From: an uncultured Bacteroidales bacterium
GTDB taxonomy: Bacteria > Bacteroidota > Bacteroidia > Bacteroidales > Paludibacteraceae
Assembly (NCBI GenBank): GCA_902792535.1
Contig: CADAZU010000013.1
Coordinates: 1-62,050 of the forward strand
Length of the DNA stretch: 62,050 nucleotides
Reading direction: 5' to 3'
The translations under genes and the position numbers were made by a program. The notes beneath the pieces were generated by a model. It worked only from the letters and a program-made list of their open reading frames with translations. It made no database searches and was not told the DNA's origin. This document shows positions 9,201 through 18,128 of this stretch, piece after piece. Within the stretch, counting starts at the first letter, position 1, and every line of letters starts with the position of its first letter.

Positions 9201-10103
9201 ATGAAATACGTTATAGGAATAGGAGAGGCGCTGTTTGACTGCCTCCCGGAAGGACGCAAACTCGGTGGCGCTCCTGCTAACTTTGCATACCATGTGTCGC
9301 AGTTCGGTCTCAACGGCTGCGCAATCTCAGCGATCGGAAACGACGAACTCGGAGACGAGATCGTTGAGAAATTCAATGCTGTTCATCTGAATAATATTCT
9401 GCCGCGGGTGGAGCAACCGACCGGAACGGTGAAGGTGACGCTGGACGAAAAGGGTGTGCCGCAATACGAGATCTGTCTCGGTGTGGCATGGGATAACATT
9501 CCTCTGACCGACGAAATGCTGGAGATCGCGCGCAATGCGCAAGCAGTCTGCTTCGGTTCGCTGGCACAGCGCTCGGAGACCTCGCGCAAGACTATTCACG
9601 CTTTCCTCGACGCAACGCCTGCGGACGCACTGCGTGTGTTCGATATCAACCTGCGTCAGTCGTGGTACACCGCCGAAGTGATTGCTGAATCGCTTTCTCG
9701 CGCCAATATATTGAAGATCAACGATGAGGAGCTGGATGTCGTAGCTACCATGCTGCTCGGTGAACCCTCTGTGCCCGGTCAACTCATCGCCGAGGATCCC
9801 GAGAAGGCACGCCGTATTTGCCGCGAACTGATCAGCCGGTACGACCTCGACATGTTGATCCTCACTTGTGGTGCGATCGGTTCGTACGTCTTCACCATGG
9901 AGGAAGAGAGTTATATTACTACTCCGAAAGTGAAAGTGGCGGACACCGTAGGAGCCGGAGACAGCTTCACCGCTACTTTCGTAGCGCAGCTTCTGCTGGG
10001 CAAACCGATCCCCGAGGCGCACCGGAAAGCCGTTGCCGTCTCCGCCTTCGTCTGCACCCAGATCGGCGCTATGCCTGTCCTCCCTGAGGAATTAAAAGTG
10101 TAA
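9201..10103 (+). CDS. PfkB-family fructokinase
   Basis: 300-residue cytoplasmic ribokinase-family sugar kinase. The N-terminal GIGEALFDCLPEGRKLGGAPANFAYH is typical of fructokinases; the catalytic DTVGAGDSFTA motif lies at about residue 250. It would phosphorylate fructose imported by the upstream permease. The spacer to the permease is a tandem tract of ATTCATTAATC words (9161-9198). The gene is followed by a strong terminator, closing the fructan locus. Confidence 0.94.
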   Translation: MKYVIGIGEALFDCLPEGRKLGGAPANFAYHVSQFGLNGCAISAIGNDELGDEIVEKFNAVHLNNILPRVEQPTGTVKVTLDEKGVPQYEICLGVAWDNIPLTDEMLEIARNAQAVCFGSLAQRSETSRKTIHAFLDATPADALRVFDINLRQSWYTAEVIAESLSRANILKINDEELDVVATMLLGEPSVPGQLIAEDPEKARRICRELISRYDLDMLILTCGAIGSYVFTMEEESYITTPKVKVADTVGAGDSFTATFVAQLLLGKPIPEAHRKAVAVSAFVCTQIGAMPVLPEELKV

Positions 10104-10152
10104 TAGCCTAAAGGCTGTTCAAAAGGTTTATAGCGGCAGAGCCGCACTACAC

Positions 10153-10184
10153 AAAAAATCGCCCGAAACGGCGATTTTTTTTGT
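10153..10184 (+). terminator. Rho-independent terminator of the fructan operon
   Basis: An 11-bp stem, AAAAAATCGCC / GGCGATTTTTT, with loop CGAAAC and a T run. Confidence 0.9.
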
Positions 10185-10211
10185 GTATGTCAGAAAAAAG
10201 CAGTACTTTTG
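10181..10211 (+). promoter_or_regulatory. Promoter of the UvrD/PcrA gene, only 9 bp before the ATG
   Basis: TTG 10181-10183, 20-bp gap, TACTTTTG 10204-10211, with the extended AAAAAAGCAG upstream of the TA. The ATG at 10221 follows so closely that the mRNA should be leaderless or nearly so. Confidence 0.75.
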
Positions 10212-10220
10212 TAGCCGCTT

Positions 10221-12476
10221 ATGGATTTTTTGGATCAATTAAATCCGTCTCAGCGTGAGGCGGTGACATATACCGAAGGCGCGTCGCTTATCGTAGCCGG
10301 AGCGGGTTCGGGCAAGACGCGGGTACTGACATACCGCATTGCGTACCTCTTGCAGCAGGGTGTTCCTGCGAGCCGTATTATGGCGTTGACGTTCACCAAC
10401 AAAGCGGCGCGAGAGATGAAGGAGAGGATCATGAAACTGGTCTCTGCCGGCGATGCGCGTTACCTGATGATGGGTACGTTCCACAGCGTGTGTACGCGCC
10501 TGCTACGCCCGCACGCAGAGGTATTAGGGTACACGCGTGATTTCACTATCTACGACACTGCCGACAGCAAATCGCTCATCAAAGCGATCTGCAAGGAACG
10601 CGGTCTGGACGAAAAGATATACAAACCCGGCGCGGTGCAGAGCCGCATCTCGATGGCGAAGAACAGCGGTATCTCGCCCCGCGAATACGGTTCGAACCAA
10701 CAGCTGCTGCGGGAGGACCGCGAGCAGAGGATGTATGAGTTCGCGATCGTCTATGAGCTCTACCAGGCGCGACTGATAGCTGCCAACGCCATGGATTTCG
10801 ACGACCTGCTGATCAATATGATCCGGCTGATGGACGCGAGCGAAGAGGTGTGCAGACGCTATCAGGAGCAGTTTAAATATATTCTGGTTGATGAGTACCA
10901 GGACACCAACTATATCCAGTTCCTGCTTGTGAAGAAACTGGCGGAGCCGCAGAATAACATCTGTGTCGTGGGCGACGATGCACAGAGTATCTATTCTTTC
11001 CGCGGTGCGGACATCCGTAATATCCTTAATTTTCAGCGGGTTTATCCCCAAGCGCGTTTATTCAAACTGGAGCGCAACTACCGCTCCACACAAACCATCG
11101 TCAATGCGGCTAACTCATTGATTCATAAGAATGCGCACCAGATCGAGAAGACCGTTTATTCAGAGAAAGAGACGGGTGAGCCGCTGAACCTGCAAGCCTA
11201 TATGGACGACCGCACGGAGGCTTTAGGTATCGCGACACGCATCCAGCGAATGCAGCACAAAGGGTATAACGCTTTCGCCGTTCTCTATCGTACCAACGCC
11301 CAAAGCCGCGTCATAGAAGGCGAATTGCGCAAACTCAATATCCCTTACCGCATCTACGGCGGCACTTCTTTCTACCAGCGCAAGGAGATCAAGGACGCCT
11401 TGGGTTATCTTCGTCTCTCGGTCAACAAACGGGACAACGAAGCGTTGCTGCGTATCGTGGGTTTTCCGGGCAGAGGAATCGGTGAGACCACGATGAAGAA
11501 AGTGTCTGCGAACGCGATCGAGCACCATAGGTGCTATCTGGATGTGATGCGTGAACCGGATGACACATGTCTGGACGTGAGTGCGGCTACCAAAAAGAGG
11601 CTGCAGGCGTTTGCGTTGATGATAGATCAGTTCAGCGACCAGAGCGAAGAGATGGATGCCTTCCGTTTTGCGGAGATGGTGCTGCGCACATCGGGTGTAA
11701 TGACCGCGCTGGCATTGGATCGCTCTACCGAAGGGATCGACCGCGCGCAGAACGTGCAGGAGTTGCTGAATGCCATTCATGAGTTTGTCGATCAGCGTCA
11801 GAACGAAGGGATCGACTATACGCCTATTACGGATTTCTTGAGCGAAGTGAGTCTGTTAACCGACCAAGATGAGAACATAGCCGACACGACGGAACGGGTG
11901 ACGCTAATGACCGTCCATGCGGCAAAAGGTCTGGAGTTTCCTGTGGTTTTCATTGCCGGAATGGAAGAGAACCTCTTTCCTTCGCAGTTTGCCGTCAAGC
12001 CCTCGGAGATCGAAGAAGAGCGGCGGCTGCTGTATGTGGCGATCACACGCGCTATGGAGCAGTGCTTCCTCTCCTATGCCCGCCAACGATTTAGAAACGG
12101 CTCGTTCACGTTCGCATCGCCAAGCAGGTTTTTGAACGATATAGAGAAAAAGTATTTCGAGGTAGAAACGAGTAGATCTAGTATAACTAGTAGATCTGGT
12201 ACAAATAGTCAATATAGTTTTTCTAGTCCAACTAGTTTAACTAGTTCTTCTAGTTTATTTAGTGCTCCGAGTACTCCGGTGTCGGGGGCTACGAGCGAGA
12301 TCGCTTCATCGGTATGGAAAGCCGGAGACCGCGTGGCGCACCGTGTGTTCGGCGAAGGAACGGTCGTGCGCGTCTATCGCGATGAGGTGACAGAAAACGA
12401 CAAAATCGAGATTAACTTCGACACCCAAGGAACGAAAACACTTCTGCTGACCCACGCCAAGTTAGAGCGGGCTTAA
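10221..12476 (+). CDS. pcrA: UvrD/PcrA-type SF1A DNA helicase
   Basis: 751-residue ATP-dependent 3'-5' helicase in repair and replication. Motifs in order: Q motif (LNPSQREAV), Walker A AGAGSGKT (~29-36), VDEYQDTN (motif II), GDDAQSIYSFRGA (III), ERNYRST (IV), VTLMTVHAAKGLEFPVVF (V) and EERRLLYVAITRA (VI). Residues ~650-686 are a Ser-x-x repeat linker encoded by a 9-bp AACTAGTnn-like tract (12172-12280). The last ~55 residues (GDRVAHRVFGEGTV) form the Tudor-like C-terminal domain of PcrA/UvrD. The start agrees with the conserved family N-terminus. The 3' end overlaps the convergent chromate transporter gene by 4 bp. Confidence 0.96.
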   Translation: MDFLDQLNPSQREAVTYTEGASLIVAGAGSGKTRVLTYRIAYLLQQGVPASRIMALTFTNKAAREMKERIMKLVSAGDARYLMMGTFHSVCTRLLRPHAEVLGYTRDFTIYDTADSKSLIKAICKERGLDEKIYKPGAVQSRISMAKNSGISPREYGSNQQLLREDREQRMYEFAIVYELYQARLIAANAMDFDDLLINMIRLMDASEEVCRRYQEQFKYILVDEYQDTNYIQFLLVKKLAEPQNNICVVGDDAQSIYSFRGADIRNILNFQRVYPQARLFKLERNYRSTQTIVNAANSLIHKNAHQIEKTVYSEKETGEPLNLQAYMDDRTEALGIATRIQRMQHKGYNAFAVLYRTNAQSRVIEGELRKLNIPYRIYGGTSFYQRKEIKDALGYLRLSVNKRDNEALLRIVGFPGRGIGETTMKKVSANAIEHHRCYLDVMREPDDTCLDVSAATKKRLQAFALMIDQFSDQSEEMDAFRFAEMVLRTSGVMTALALDRSTEGIDRAQNVQELLNAIHEFVDQRQNEGIDYTPITDFLSEVSLLTDQDENIADTTERVTLMTVHAAKGLEFPVVFIAGMEENLFPSQFAVKPSEIEEERRLLYVAITRAMEQCFLSYARQRFRNGSFTFASPSRFLNDIEKKYFEVETSRSSITSRSGTNSQYSFSSPTSLTSSSSLFSAPSTPVSGATSEIASSVWKAGDRVAHRVFGEGTVVRVYRDEVTENDKIEINFDTQGTKTLLLTHAKLERA

Positions 12477-13036
12477 CGGTAGATGAAATAGCCTGCTATG
12501 CCGGCGAGAACGATTAAAAGGATCGGGTGACTGAGTACAACGGTCACCTTGTTTTTATACCATTGTGGCAAAACGGTGAAGAAAGCGACGAGTGCGAAAA
12601 TGATCCACGAAACGGAGTCAATGAAATTGGTGGGTTTGATGAGCAACAATGCTGCAGACGCAATGAGTCCGAGGACTGTGAAACGCAACATTCGCAGCGT
12701 TTGGGTGAAATACGGGTTGTCGTGAAATTTCTTATTCAGCCAGAAATAGGCTTTGCATATTGACAGCATAATAATGAGACTCGGCAGAACGATTGCGGAG
12801 GTTGCAAGAACGCTGCCCCAGAATCCCGCAGTGGTATAACCCACATACGTGGCGCAGTTGATGCCGATCGGACCGGGTGTGACCTGACTCACTGCTACGA
12901 TGTCCACAAACTCCTGCTGGCTCATCCATCCGTAACGCTCTACCTCCATCTGGATGAGCGACAAGATCGCCAAGCCTCCTCCGAAACCGAAGAGACCAAT
13001 CTTGAAGAACGAGAGAAAGAGCTGGAGATAGATCAT
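12473..13036 (-). CDS. Chromate transporter, second half-size subunit
   Basis: 187-residue membrane protein with one chromate-transport (CHR) domain: LSFFKIGLFGFGGGLAILSLIQ at the N-terminus, then SQVTPGPIGINCATYVGY. Its start overlaps the stop of the upstream half by 4 bp. Paired short CHR proteins form the two halves that are fused in long ChrA. The physiological ion is uncertain. Confidence 0.88.
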   Translation of the reverse strand: MIYLQLFLSFFKIGLFGFGGGLAILSLIQMEVERYGWMSQQEFVDIVAVSQVTPGPIGINCATYVGYTTAGFWGSVLATSAIVLPSLIIMLSICKAYFWLNKKFHDNPYFTQTLRMLRFTVLGLIASAALLLIKPTNFIDSVSWIIFALVAFFTVLPQWYKNKVTVVLSHPILLIVLAGIAGYFIYR

Positions 13037-13572
13037 TTGCGCCTCCTTTCTGCTATATCAACCGCAACAAGCGTACAGAAGACGGTTGCGAGAATGACCC
13101 AGACGGGATTGACATGTCCCAGCCAGATGAGAAGGGCTGCGGCGACGGGTATAAGGGCGGTAAGCCAGCCAATCTTGGCTGCCTTTGCCATTTTGAAGAG
13201 CGGTGCGGCGATGAGGGCTACTACTGCAGGGCGGATTCCTTTGAAGGCCGCTTCTACCGCCGGCAGTTCTTTCCATTCCTGAAAGACCATTGCGATTGCA
13301 AGGATGATAAGGAATGAAGGGAGGACTGCTCCTAAAACAGCTCCGCATACCCCTTTCCATCCTCCGATACGCCATCCGATGAAGATAGCGGAGTTGACAG
13401 CAATCAGTCCCGGTGCGGCTTGCGCAAGCGCAATCATATTCAAAAACTCCTCTTCGTCAATCCATCCTTTGCGGTCCACTACCTCCCGCTGGATTAGCGG
13501 CAACATGGCATACCCTCCACCAAGGGTGAAGGTGCCAATTTTGAGGTATGTCCAAAAGAGTTGAAAAAACAA
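13033..13572 (-). CDS. Chromate transporter, first half-size subunit
   Basis: 179-residue CHR-domain membrane protein (YLKIGTFTLGGGYAMLPLIQ, AQAAPGLIAVNSAIFIGW). Same fold as the downstream subunit; the two overlap by 4 bp and are probably translationally coupled. It lies 20 bp after the uridine kinase stop on the same strand, so all three genes probably share the udk promoter. Confidence 0.88.
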   Translation of the reverse strand: MFFQLFWTYLKIGTFTLGGGYAMLPLIQREVVDRKGWIDEEEFLNMIALAQAAPGLIAVNSAIFIGWRIGGWKGVCGAVLGAVLPSFLIILAIAMVFQEWKELPAVEAAFKGIRPAVVALIAAPLFKMAKAAKIGWLTALIPVAAALLIWLGHVNPVWVILATVFCTLVAVDIAERRRK

Positions 13573-13592
13573 AATCTTAAAAATAGTAAACT

Positions 13593-14207
13593 TTATTTGT
13601 CCGCTAATTGCTGCTTGACGAACTTGGCAAGCATGTTGATAGCGGCGTTGTTGTGTCCGCCCTGCGGGACAATGACGTCAGCAAAGCGTTTGCACGGCTC
13701 GATGAACTGCTCGTGCATGGGTTTGAGAATCCTCTGGTAACGCTCAATGACTGCTTCCGCCGTCCGTCCGCGCTCCACCACATCGCGCTTCATTACACGG
13801 ATCAGGCGGTCGTCCGCATCAGCATCCACGAAGATCTTAAGATCCATCTGTTCGCGCATTTTGAACTCCCGTAGCGCCATAATACCCTCCACGATAATTA
13901 CCTCTTTGGGCTCGATATGGATGGTTTCCTTCTGGCGCGTACACGTGATATAGGAATAGATGGGTTGCTCGATGGGCTGCCCCTCCTTGAGCATCTTGAT
14001 ATGCTTGGCGAGCAAGGGCCAGTCGAATGCGTCGGGATGGTCGAAGTTTATATTCTGACGTTCCTCCACAGGTACATTGCTACTATCCTTATAGTAGGAG
14101 TCCTGGGGAATCACCACTACTTCGTTTTTCGGAAGACGCTCGATGAGCTTTTTGACTACCGTTGTTTTACCCGAGCCGGTACCGCCCGCAATGCCGATGA
14201 TAAACAT
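13593..14207 (-). CDS. udk: Uridine kinase
   Basis: 204-residue cytoplasmic kinase phosphorylating uridine or cytidine for pyrimidine salvage. Walker A GGTGSGKTT near the N-terminus, then VVIPQDSYYKD, INFDHPDAFDW and VEGIMAL. Length is normal. An upstream in-frame ATG exists at 14270, but the promoter -7 box at 14240-14247 lies inside that extension, so the MFIIGIAGG start at 14207 is chosen. Confidence 0.95.
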   Translation of the reverse strand: MFIIGIAGGTGSGKTTVVKKLIERLPKNEVVVIPQDSYYKDSSNVPVEERQNINFDHPDAFDWPLLAKHIKMLKEGQPIEQPIYSYITCTRQKETIHIEPKEVIIVEGIMALREFKMREQMDLKIFVDADADDRLIRVMKRDVVERGRTAEAVIERYQRILKPMHEQFIEPCKRFADVIVPQGGHNNAAINMLAKFVKQQLADK

Positions 14208-14239
14208 AATGCCGTTTACAATTTGTTCATTTCGGGGTG

Positions 14240-14270
14240 CAAAGGTACAACAAATATTGCATATATGCAA
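14240..14270 (-). promoter_or_regulatory. Promoter of udk
   Basis: On the minus strand TTG (14270-14268), 20-bp gap, TACCTTTG (14247-14240). It decides the udk start. Confidence 0.8.
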
Positions 14271-14307
14271 ATTTTTGGGGGTATAAATGTTTTTTTTCCC
14301 AAAAATC

Positions 14308-14338
14308 TTGCGTATTCGAAATATTTATAGTAAATTTG
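14308..14338 (+). promoter_or_regulatory. Promoter of the OmpA/TPR lipoprotein operon
   Basis: TTG 14308-14310, 20-bp gap, TAAATTTG 14331-14338. Divergent from the udk promoter. Confidence 0.75.
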
Positions 14339-14383
14339 CAGCGGATTTTGAAAATCAACATAAATTAACAAATTTATAAGCAT

Positions 14384-16069
14384 ATGAAAAAAGGTTTATT
14401 ACTTAGCCTCATTGCTGCTGCAGTAGTGTTGGCATCTTGCAACAAGACGTTGCCGAAACCCGATGAGATCACCGTTAACCCGAGTCCGCTGGAGAAAGTG
14501 GGAGGTAAGGTAAATGCAGACATCACCGGTACTTTCCCTGAGAAGAAATTCGCAAAGAAAGGTGTATTGAAAGTTACTCCGGTTCTGAAATTCGACGGCC
14601 AAGAGGTAGTCGGTGAGACCGTTACTTACGTTGGTGAGAAGGCGAAAGAGAACGGAAAGACCGTTAATTACCGCAACGGCGGAACGTACAAGCAGAGCTG
14701 CTCGTTCGACTATGTACCGGCAATGCGCAAATCGGAGCTGTATCTGCGCTTCGAGGCAAAGGTGGGAAAGAAAGAGATTGAGATTCCTGACCTGAAGATC
14801 GCCGACGGTGTGGTATCTACATCCGAGTTGGCAGAGGCAAAGGACAACAAGACCGCAAGTACTCCGGATAAGTTCCAACGCGTGATCCAGGAGTTGACCG
14901 AGGCTGATATCAAGTTCCTTATCCAGTCCGCAGAACTCCGTTCGGCAGAGACCAAGAGCGAGAGCGTGAAGAACCTCCAGGCAGCAATCAAGGACGCTAA
15001 AGAGGCAGAGCGCAAAGAGATCAGCAAGATCGAGGTAGCAGGTTATGCTTCTCCTGATGGCGCACAGACTCTGAACGAGAACCTGGCAAAGAACCGTCAG
15101 AAAGCAGCTGCAAACTTCCTGAAGAGAGACCTCAAGAAAAACAAAGTGAACACGGCTGTAGAGTCGAATATTACTGCTGAGGACTGGGAAGGCTTCCAGA
15201 AAGCAATGGAGAATAGCAACATGCAAGACAAGGACCTCGTTCTGCGCGTGCTGTCCATGTACAGCGATCCGGAGGAGCGCGAGGCACAGATCAAGAACCT
15301 GAGTTCCGTATATGGTACGATTGCAGAGGAGATCCTGCCGGCTCTCCGTCGCAGCCGTCTGATTTTGACGACCGACCTGATCGGTAAAAGCGATGACGAG
15401 ATCCGCGAGATCGCAAAGAAAGACGCTTCGCAGTTGAGCGTAGAGGAGTTGCTGTATGCAGCTACGCTGACCGACAACAAAGCAGAGAAACTGAGACTGT
15501 ACAAACAAGCAGCTGACCAATACAACGACTACCGCGCATGGAACAGCATGGGTCAGATATACTTCAACGACGGTGAGGTAGCAGAGGCTCGTCGCTGCTA
15601 TGCAAAGGCATTGGAGATCCAGCCGAATGATCCGGACGTGAACTATAACGCAGGTATCGCAGCTATGGCAGACGGCGATCTGGACAAAGCAGAGGCATAT
15701 CTGGGTAAGGCAGCCGGCACCAAGGCTAACCTGAGTGCAGCTATGGGTACCCTCTATACCCAGAAGGGTGATTACAACGCAGCCAAGAAAGCATACGGCG
15801 AGAACGCAACCAACAACGCTGCTGTTCAGCAGATCCTGAGCGAGGACTATGCAGGTGCTGCCAAGACTCTGGCTAACGTAAAAGAGCCGAACGCAACGAC
15901 CGCATATCTGAAGGCAGTTGTAGGCGCTCGTACGAACGACAAGGACGCTGTTTATACCAACCTGAAATCCGCTATCGCACAGGATGCGAAACTGAAAACC
16001 CGCGCAGCTCAGGATATCGAGTTCGCTAAGTTTGCAGAGGAAGCTGATTTCCAGGCAATCGTTAAATAA
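14384..16069 (+). CDS. OmpA-like and TPR lipoprotein
   Basis: 561-residue lipoprotein (VLASC lipobox). A beta-rich N-terminal region (~30-140) is followed by an OmpA/MotB-like peptidoglycan-binding domain (~195-330: IEVAGYASPDGAQTLNENLAKNR) and C-terminal TPR units (~385-540: AWNSMGQIYFNDGEVAEARR, NYNAGIAAMADGDLDKAEAY). It is probably a periplasmic cell-envelope scaffold anchored to the outer membrane; the precise role is not known to me. It overlaps the next start by one base, so it is in an operon with the small membrane protein and mutL. Codon use is strongly biased, suggesting high expression. Confidence 0.85.
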   Translation: MKKGLLLSLIAAAVVLASCNKTLPKPDEITVNPSPLEKVGGKVNADITGTFPEKKFAKKGVLKVTPVLKFDGQEVVGETVTYVGEKAKENGKTVNYRNGGTYKQSCSFDYVPAMRKSELYLRFEAKVGKKEIEIPDLKIADGVVSTSELAEAKDNKTASTPDKFQRVIQELTEADIKFLIQSAELRSAETKSESVKNLQAAIKDAKEAERKEISKIEVAGYASPDGAQTLNENLAKNRQKAAANFLKRDLKKNKVNTAVESNITAEDWEGFQKAMENSNMQDKDLVLRVLSMYSDPEEREAQIKNLSSVYGTIAEEILPALRRSRLILTTDLIGKSDDEIREIAKKDASQLSVEELLYAATLTDNKAEKLRLYKQAADQYNDYRAWNSMGQIYFNDGEVAEARRCYAKALEIQPNDPDVNYNAGIAAMADGDLDKAEAYLGKAAGTKANLSAAMGTLYTQKGDYNAAKKAYGENATNNAAVQQILSEDYAGAAKTLANVKEPNATTAYLKAVVGARTNDKDAVYTNLKSAIAQDAKLKTRAAQDIEFAKFAEEADFQAIVK

Positions 16070-16305
16070 TGTCGGTATTATTTCCGAAAACAAACAAACC
16101 CCGTGAGTGGGACTATCGCCCCATTTACTATGACAAGGACAAGGAGGCGCGCAAGGACAGAAGACTTGCGCGTCTTCATCACGGGGCATTCTGTGAGGAG
16201 CATGAGAAGAACATGACCGAACTGCGCAAGAAAAAGGAATCCAAACTGTTGTTCTGGCTGGTGCTGTTGGGTCTGCTCATCATCGGATTTTATGTGATTC
16301 TTTGA
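16069..16305 (+). CDS. Small single-pass membrane protein of unknown function
   Basis: 78 residues: a hydrophilic, charged N-terminus (PREWDYRPIYYDKDKEARK), then one C-terminal membrane helix (LLFWLVLLGLLIIGFYVIL), so probably tail-anchored. I associate similar small proteins with the region upstream of mutL in Bacteroidales, but know no function. Its ATG overlaps the upstream stop and it ends just before mutL. Confidence 0.8.
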   Translation: MSVLFPKTNKPREWDYRPIYYDKDKEARKDRRLARLHHGAFCEEHEKNMTELRKKKESKLLFWLVLLGLLIIGFYVIL

Positions 16306-16307
16306 TC

Positions 16308-18125
16308 ATGGATATCATTCATCTATTACCGGACAGCGTAGCGAACCAGATTGCGGCAGGGGAGGTGATCCAACGCCCTGCGTCGTGTCTGAAAGAGCTG
16401 GTGGAGAACAGCCTGGACGCGGGTGCGACCCGTATTCAGGTGATCGTTCGTGACGCCGGTCGCACGTTGCTGCAGGTGATAGACAATGGTATCGGCATGA
16501 GCGAGATGGACGCCCGTCTGGCGTTCGAGCGCCATGCGACGAGCAAGATACGCGAAGCGCAGGATCTGTTTTCGCTTCGCACGATGGGTTTCCGCGGTGA
16601 GGCGCTGGCGTCTATCTGCGCCGTGTCTCAAGTGGAAATGACCACCCGTCGCGCCGAAGACGAGACCGGAACGCTGATAGAGATACACGGCTCGGACGTG
16701 GTGCGTCAGGAAGTGTGCGCCTGCCCCGTGGGAACGAATATCAAGGTCTGCAACCTGTTCTTCAACGTGCCCGTGCGGCGTAAGTTCCTCAAGACCGACC
16801 AGACGGAGCTGCGAAACCTTCTGACGGAGTTCTACCATATCGTGCTGGTCTATCCCAAGGTGGCTTTCACCTTTGTGCATAACGACGAGATTCTGCTGGA
16901 ACTGCCTTCGGGAACGGAGAAACAGCGGATCGAGGCGGTGTTCGGCAACCCGAAACGCAATGTCTATACTTCGGCTTTTGTGGATGTCAGCACGGAGACG
17001 GAGATGGTTTCTATCCATGGCTTTGTGGTGAAGCCGGAGAGCGCAACGCGCAAGGCGGAGCAGTATTTCTTCGTCAACGGCAGGTATATGCGGCATCCGT
17101 ATTTTCTGAAAGCGGTACAGACAGCCTATTCGGGCATGCTGACGAGCGACTACCAGCCTTCTTTCTTCCTCTATTTTGAGATCGCGCCGGAGGCGATAGA
17201 TGTCAATATCCATCCGACCAAGACGGAGATCAAGTTTGCCGACGAGCAAGCGATCTTTCAGATCCTGATGGCATCTGTGCGGGAGGCATTGGGCAAGTTC
17301 ACCTTGGCTCCGCAGATTGATTTTGACACCAGCGGCAGCATTGATATACCTCAACCTCCGACGGGTGAGGTGGCTGCACCGCGAGTGACGGTCGATCCGA
17401 CGTATAACCCTTTCCATTCGCGGGGAACGATCTATCCGGACCGCGTTCCGCGTAACTGGGAGAGTCTCTACGAGGGACTTCCGGCTTCCCGCAATACCGG
17501 CATGCCGGAGTACCATGATCCCTCCATCTCTTTGGAGCCGGAGCTGCTTCGGGCGGAGGATGTGGAGAGTTGTCCGCTTTGGCAGTATGGCAATAAATAT
17601 ATCTTGCTGCCCGGGGCAAACGGTTTGGTGCTGGTGAACCAGCATCGTGCGCACGCCGCGATCCTGTACGCGCAGTATATGGAGCAGTTAACTCTCTCGC
17701 AGGGAGCAATGCAACAGTTGCTGTTTCCGGAGGTGCTGTCTCTGTCGCCGGATGACATGGTGTTGCTGACCCACATCATTCCGGACCTGCGGGCGATCGG
17801 TTTTGATCTGGAGCAACTGAGTCCGGATAGTTATTCGGTTCAGGGCGTACCTTCCCAACTGGTGAGCCAGTCTCCGCTTCCGGTCTTGCAGCATATCTTG
17901 CAGCAGGTGCGTGAACGAGGAGCGGACACGCAGCGCGAATGGCGCGAGCAGATCGCCCTGAGCTTGGCGGAACAGAGCGCAATCCCTTACGGCAAAGCAT
18001 TGACGGAGGAGGAGATGCGCGATATAGTGTCTAAACTGGTGCGTCTGCCCCAATACCGCCGCATGGCGGATGGCAAAACGATCGTATCGGTCATGACGGA
18101 CGATGAGATCAACAAACGATTTTAG
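16308..18125 (+). CDS. mutL: DNA mismatch repair protein MutL
   Basis: 605 residues. N-terminal GHKL ATPase: IAAGEVIQRPASCLKELVEN (motif I), DNGIGM (II), RTMGFRGEALASI (III). The C-terminal dimerisation domain is present. The endonuclease motif reads VNQHRAHAAILY, so the Asp of canonical DQHA(X2)E(X4)E is Asn and the Glu is Ala. The later zinc-site CPHGRP-type motif is absent (MADGK instead). Nicking activity is therefore doubtful. The ATG at 16308 is preferred over a TTG at 16302. Confidence 0.95.
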   Translation: MDIIHLLPDSVANQIAAGEVIQRPASCLKELVENSLDAGATRIQVIVRDAGRTLLQVIDNGIGMSEMDARLAFERHATSKIREAQDLFSLRTMGFRGEALASICAVSQVEMTTRRAEDETGTLIEIHGSDVVRQEVCACPVGTNIKVCNLFFNVPVRRKFLKTDQTELRNLLTEFYHIVLVYPKVAFTFVHNDEILLELPSGTEKQRIEAVFGNPKRNVYTSAFVDVSTETEMVSIHGFVVKPESATRKAEQYFFVNGRYMRHPYFLKAVQTAYSGMLTSDYQPSFFLYFEIAPEAIDVNIHPTKTEIKFADEQAIFQILMASVREALGKFTLAPQIDFDTSGSIDIPQPPTGEVAAPRVTVDPTYNPFHSRGTIYPDRVPRNWESLYEGLPASRNTGMPEYHDPSISLEPELLRAEDVESCPLWQYGNKYILLPGANGLVLVNQHRAHAAILYAQYMEQLTLSQGAMQQLLFPEVLSLSPDDMVLLTHIIPDLRAIGFDLEQLSPDSYSVQGVPSQLVSQSPLPVLQHILQQVRERGADTQREWREQIALSLAEQSAIPYGKALTEEEMRDIVSKLVRLPQYRRMADGKTIVSVMTDDEINKRF

Positions 18126-18128
18126 GAT

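Noticed and set aside
10107-10130. Weak match to the 3' border of the RNA element (CCTAAAG...TTCAAAAGG-TTTA)
   Set aside because: Only about 20 bases with gaps and no trace of the structured core; it may be chance or a shared flank.
14399-16189. Long open frame antisense to the OmpA/TPR lipoprotein
   Set aside because: It mirrors the strong codon bias of the + strand gene; Cys/Leu-rich translation with no domain logic.
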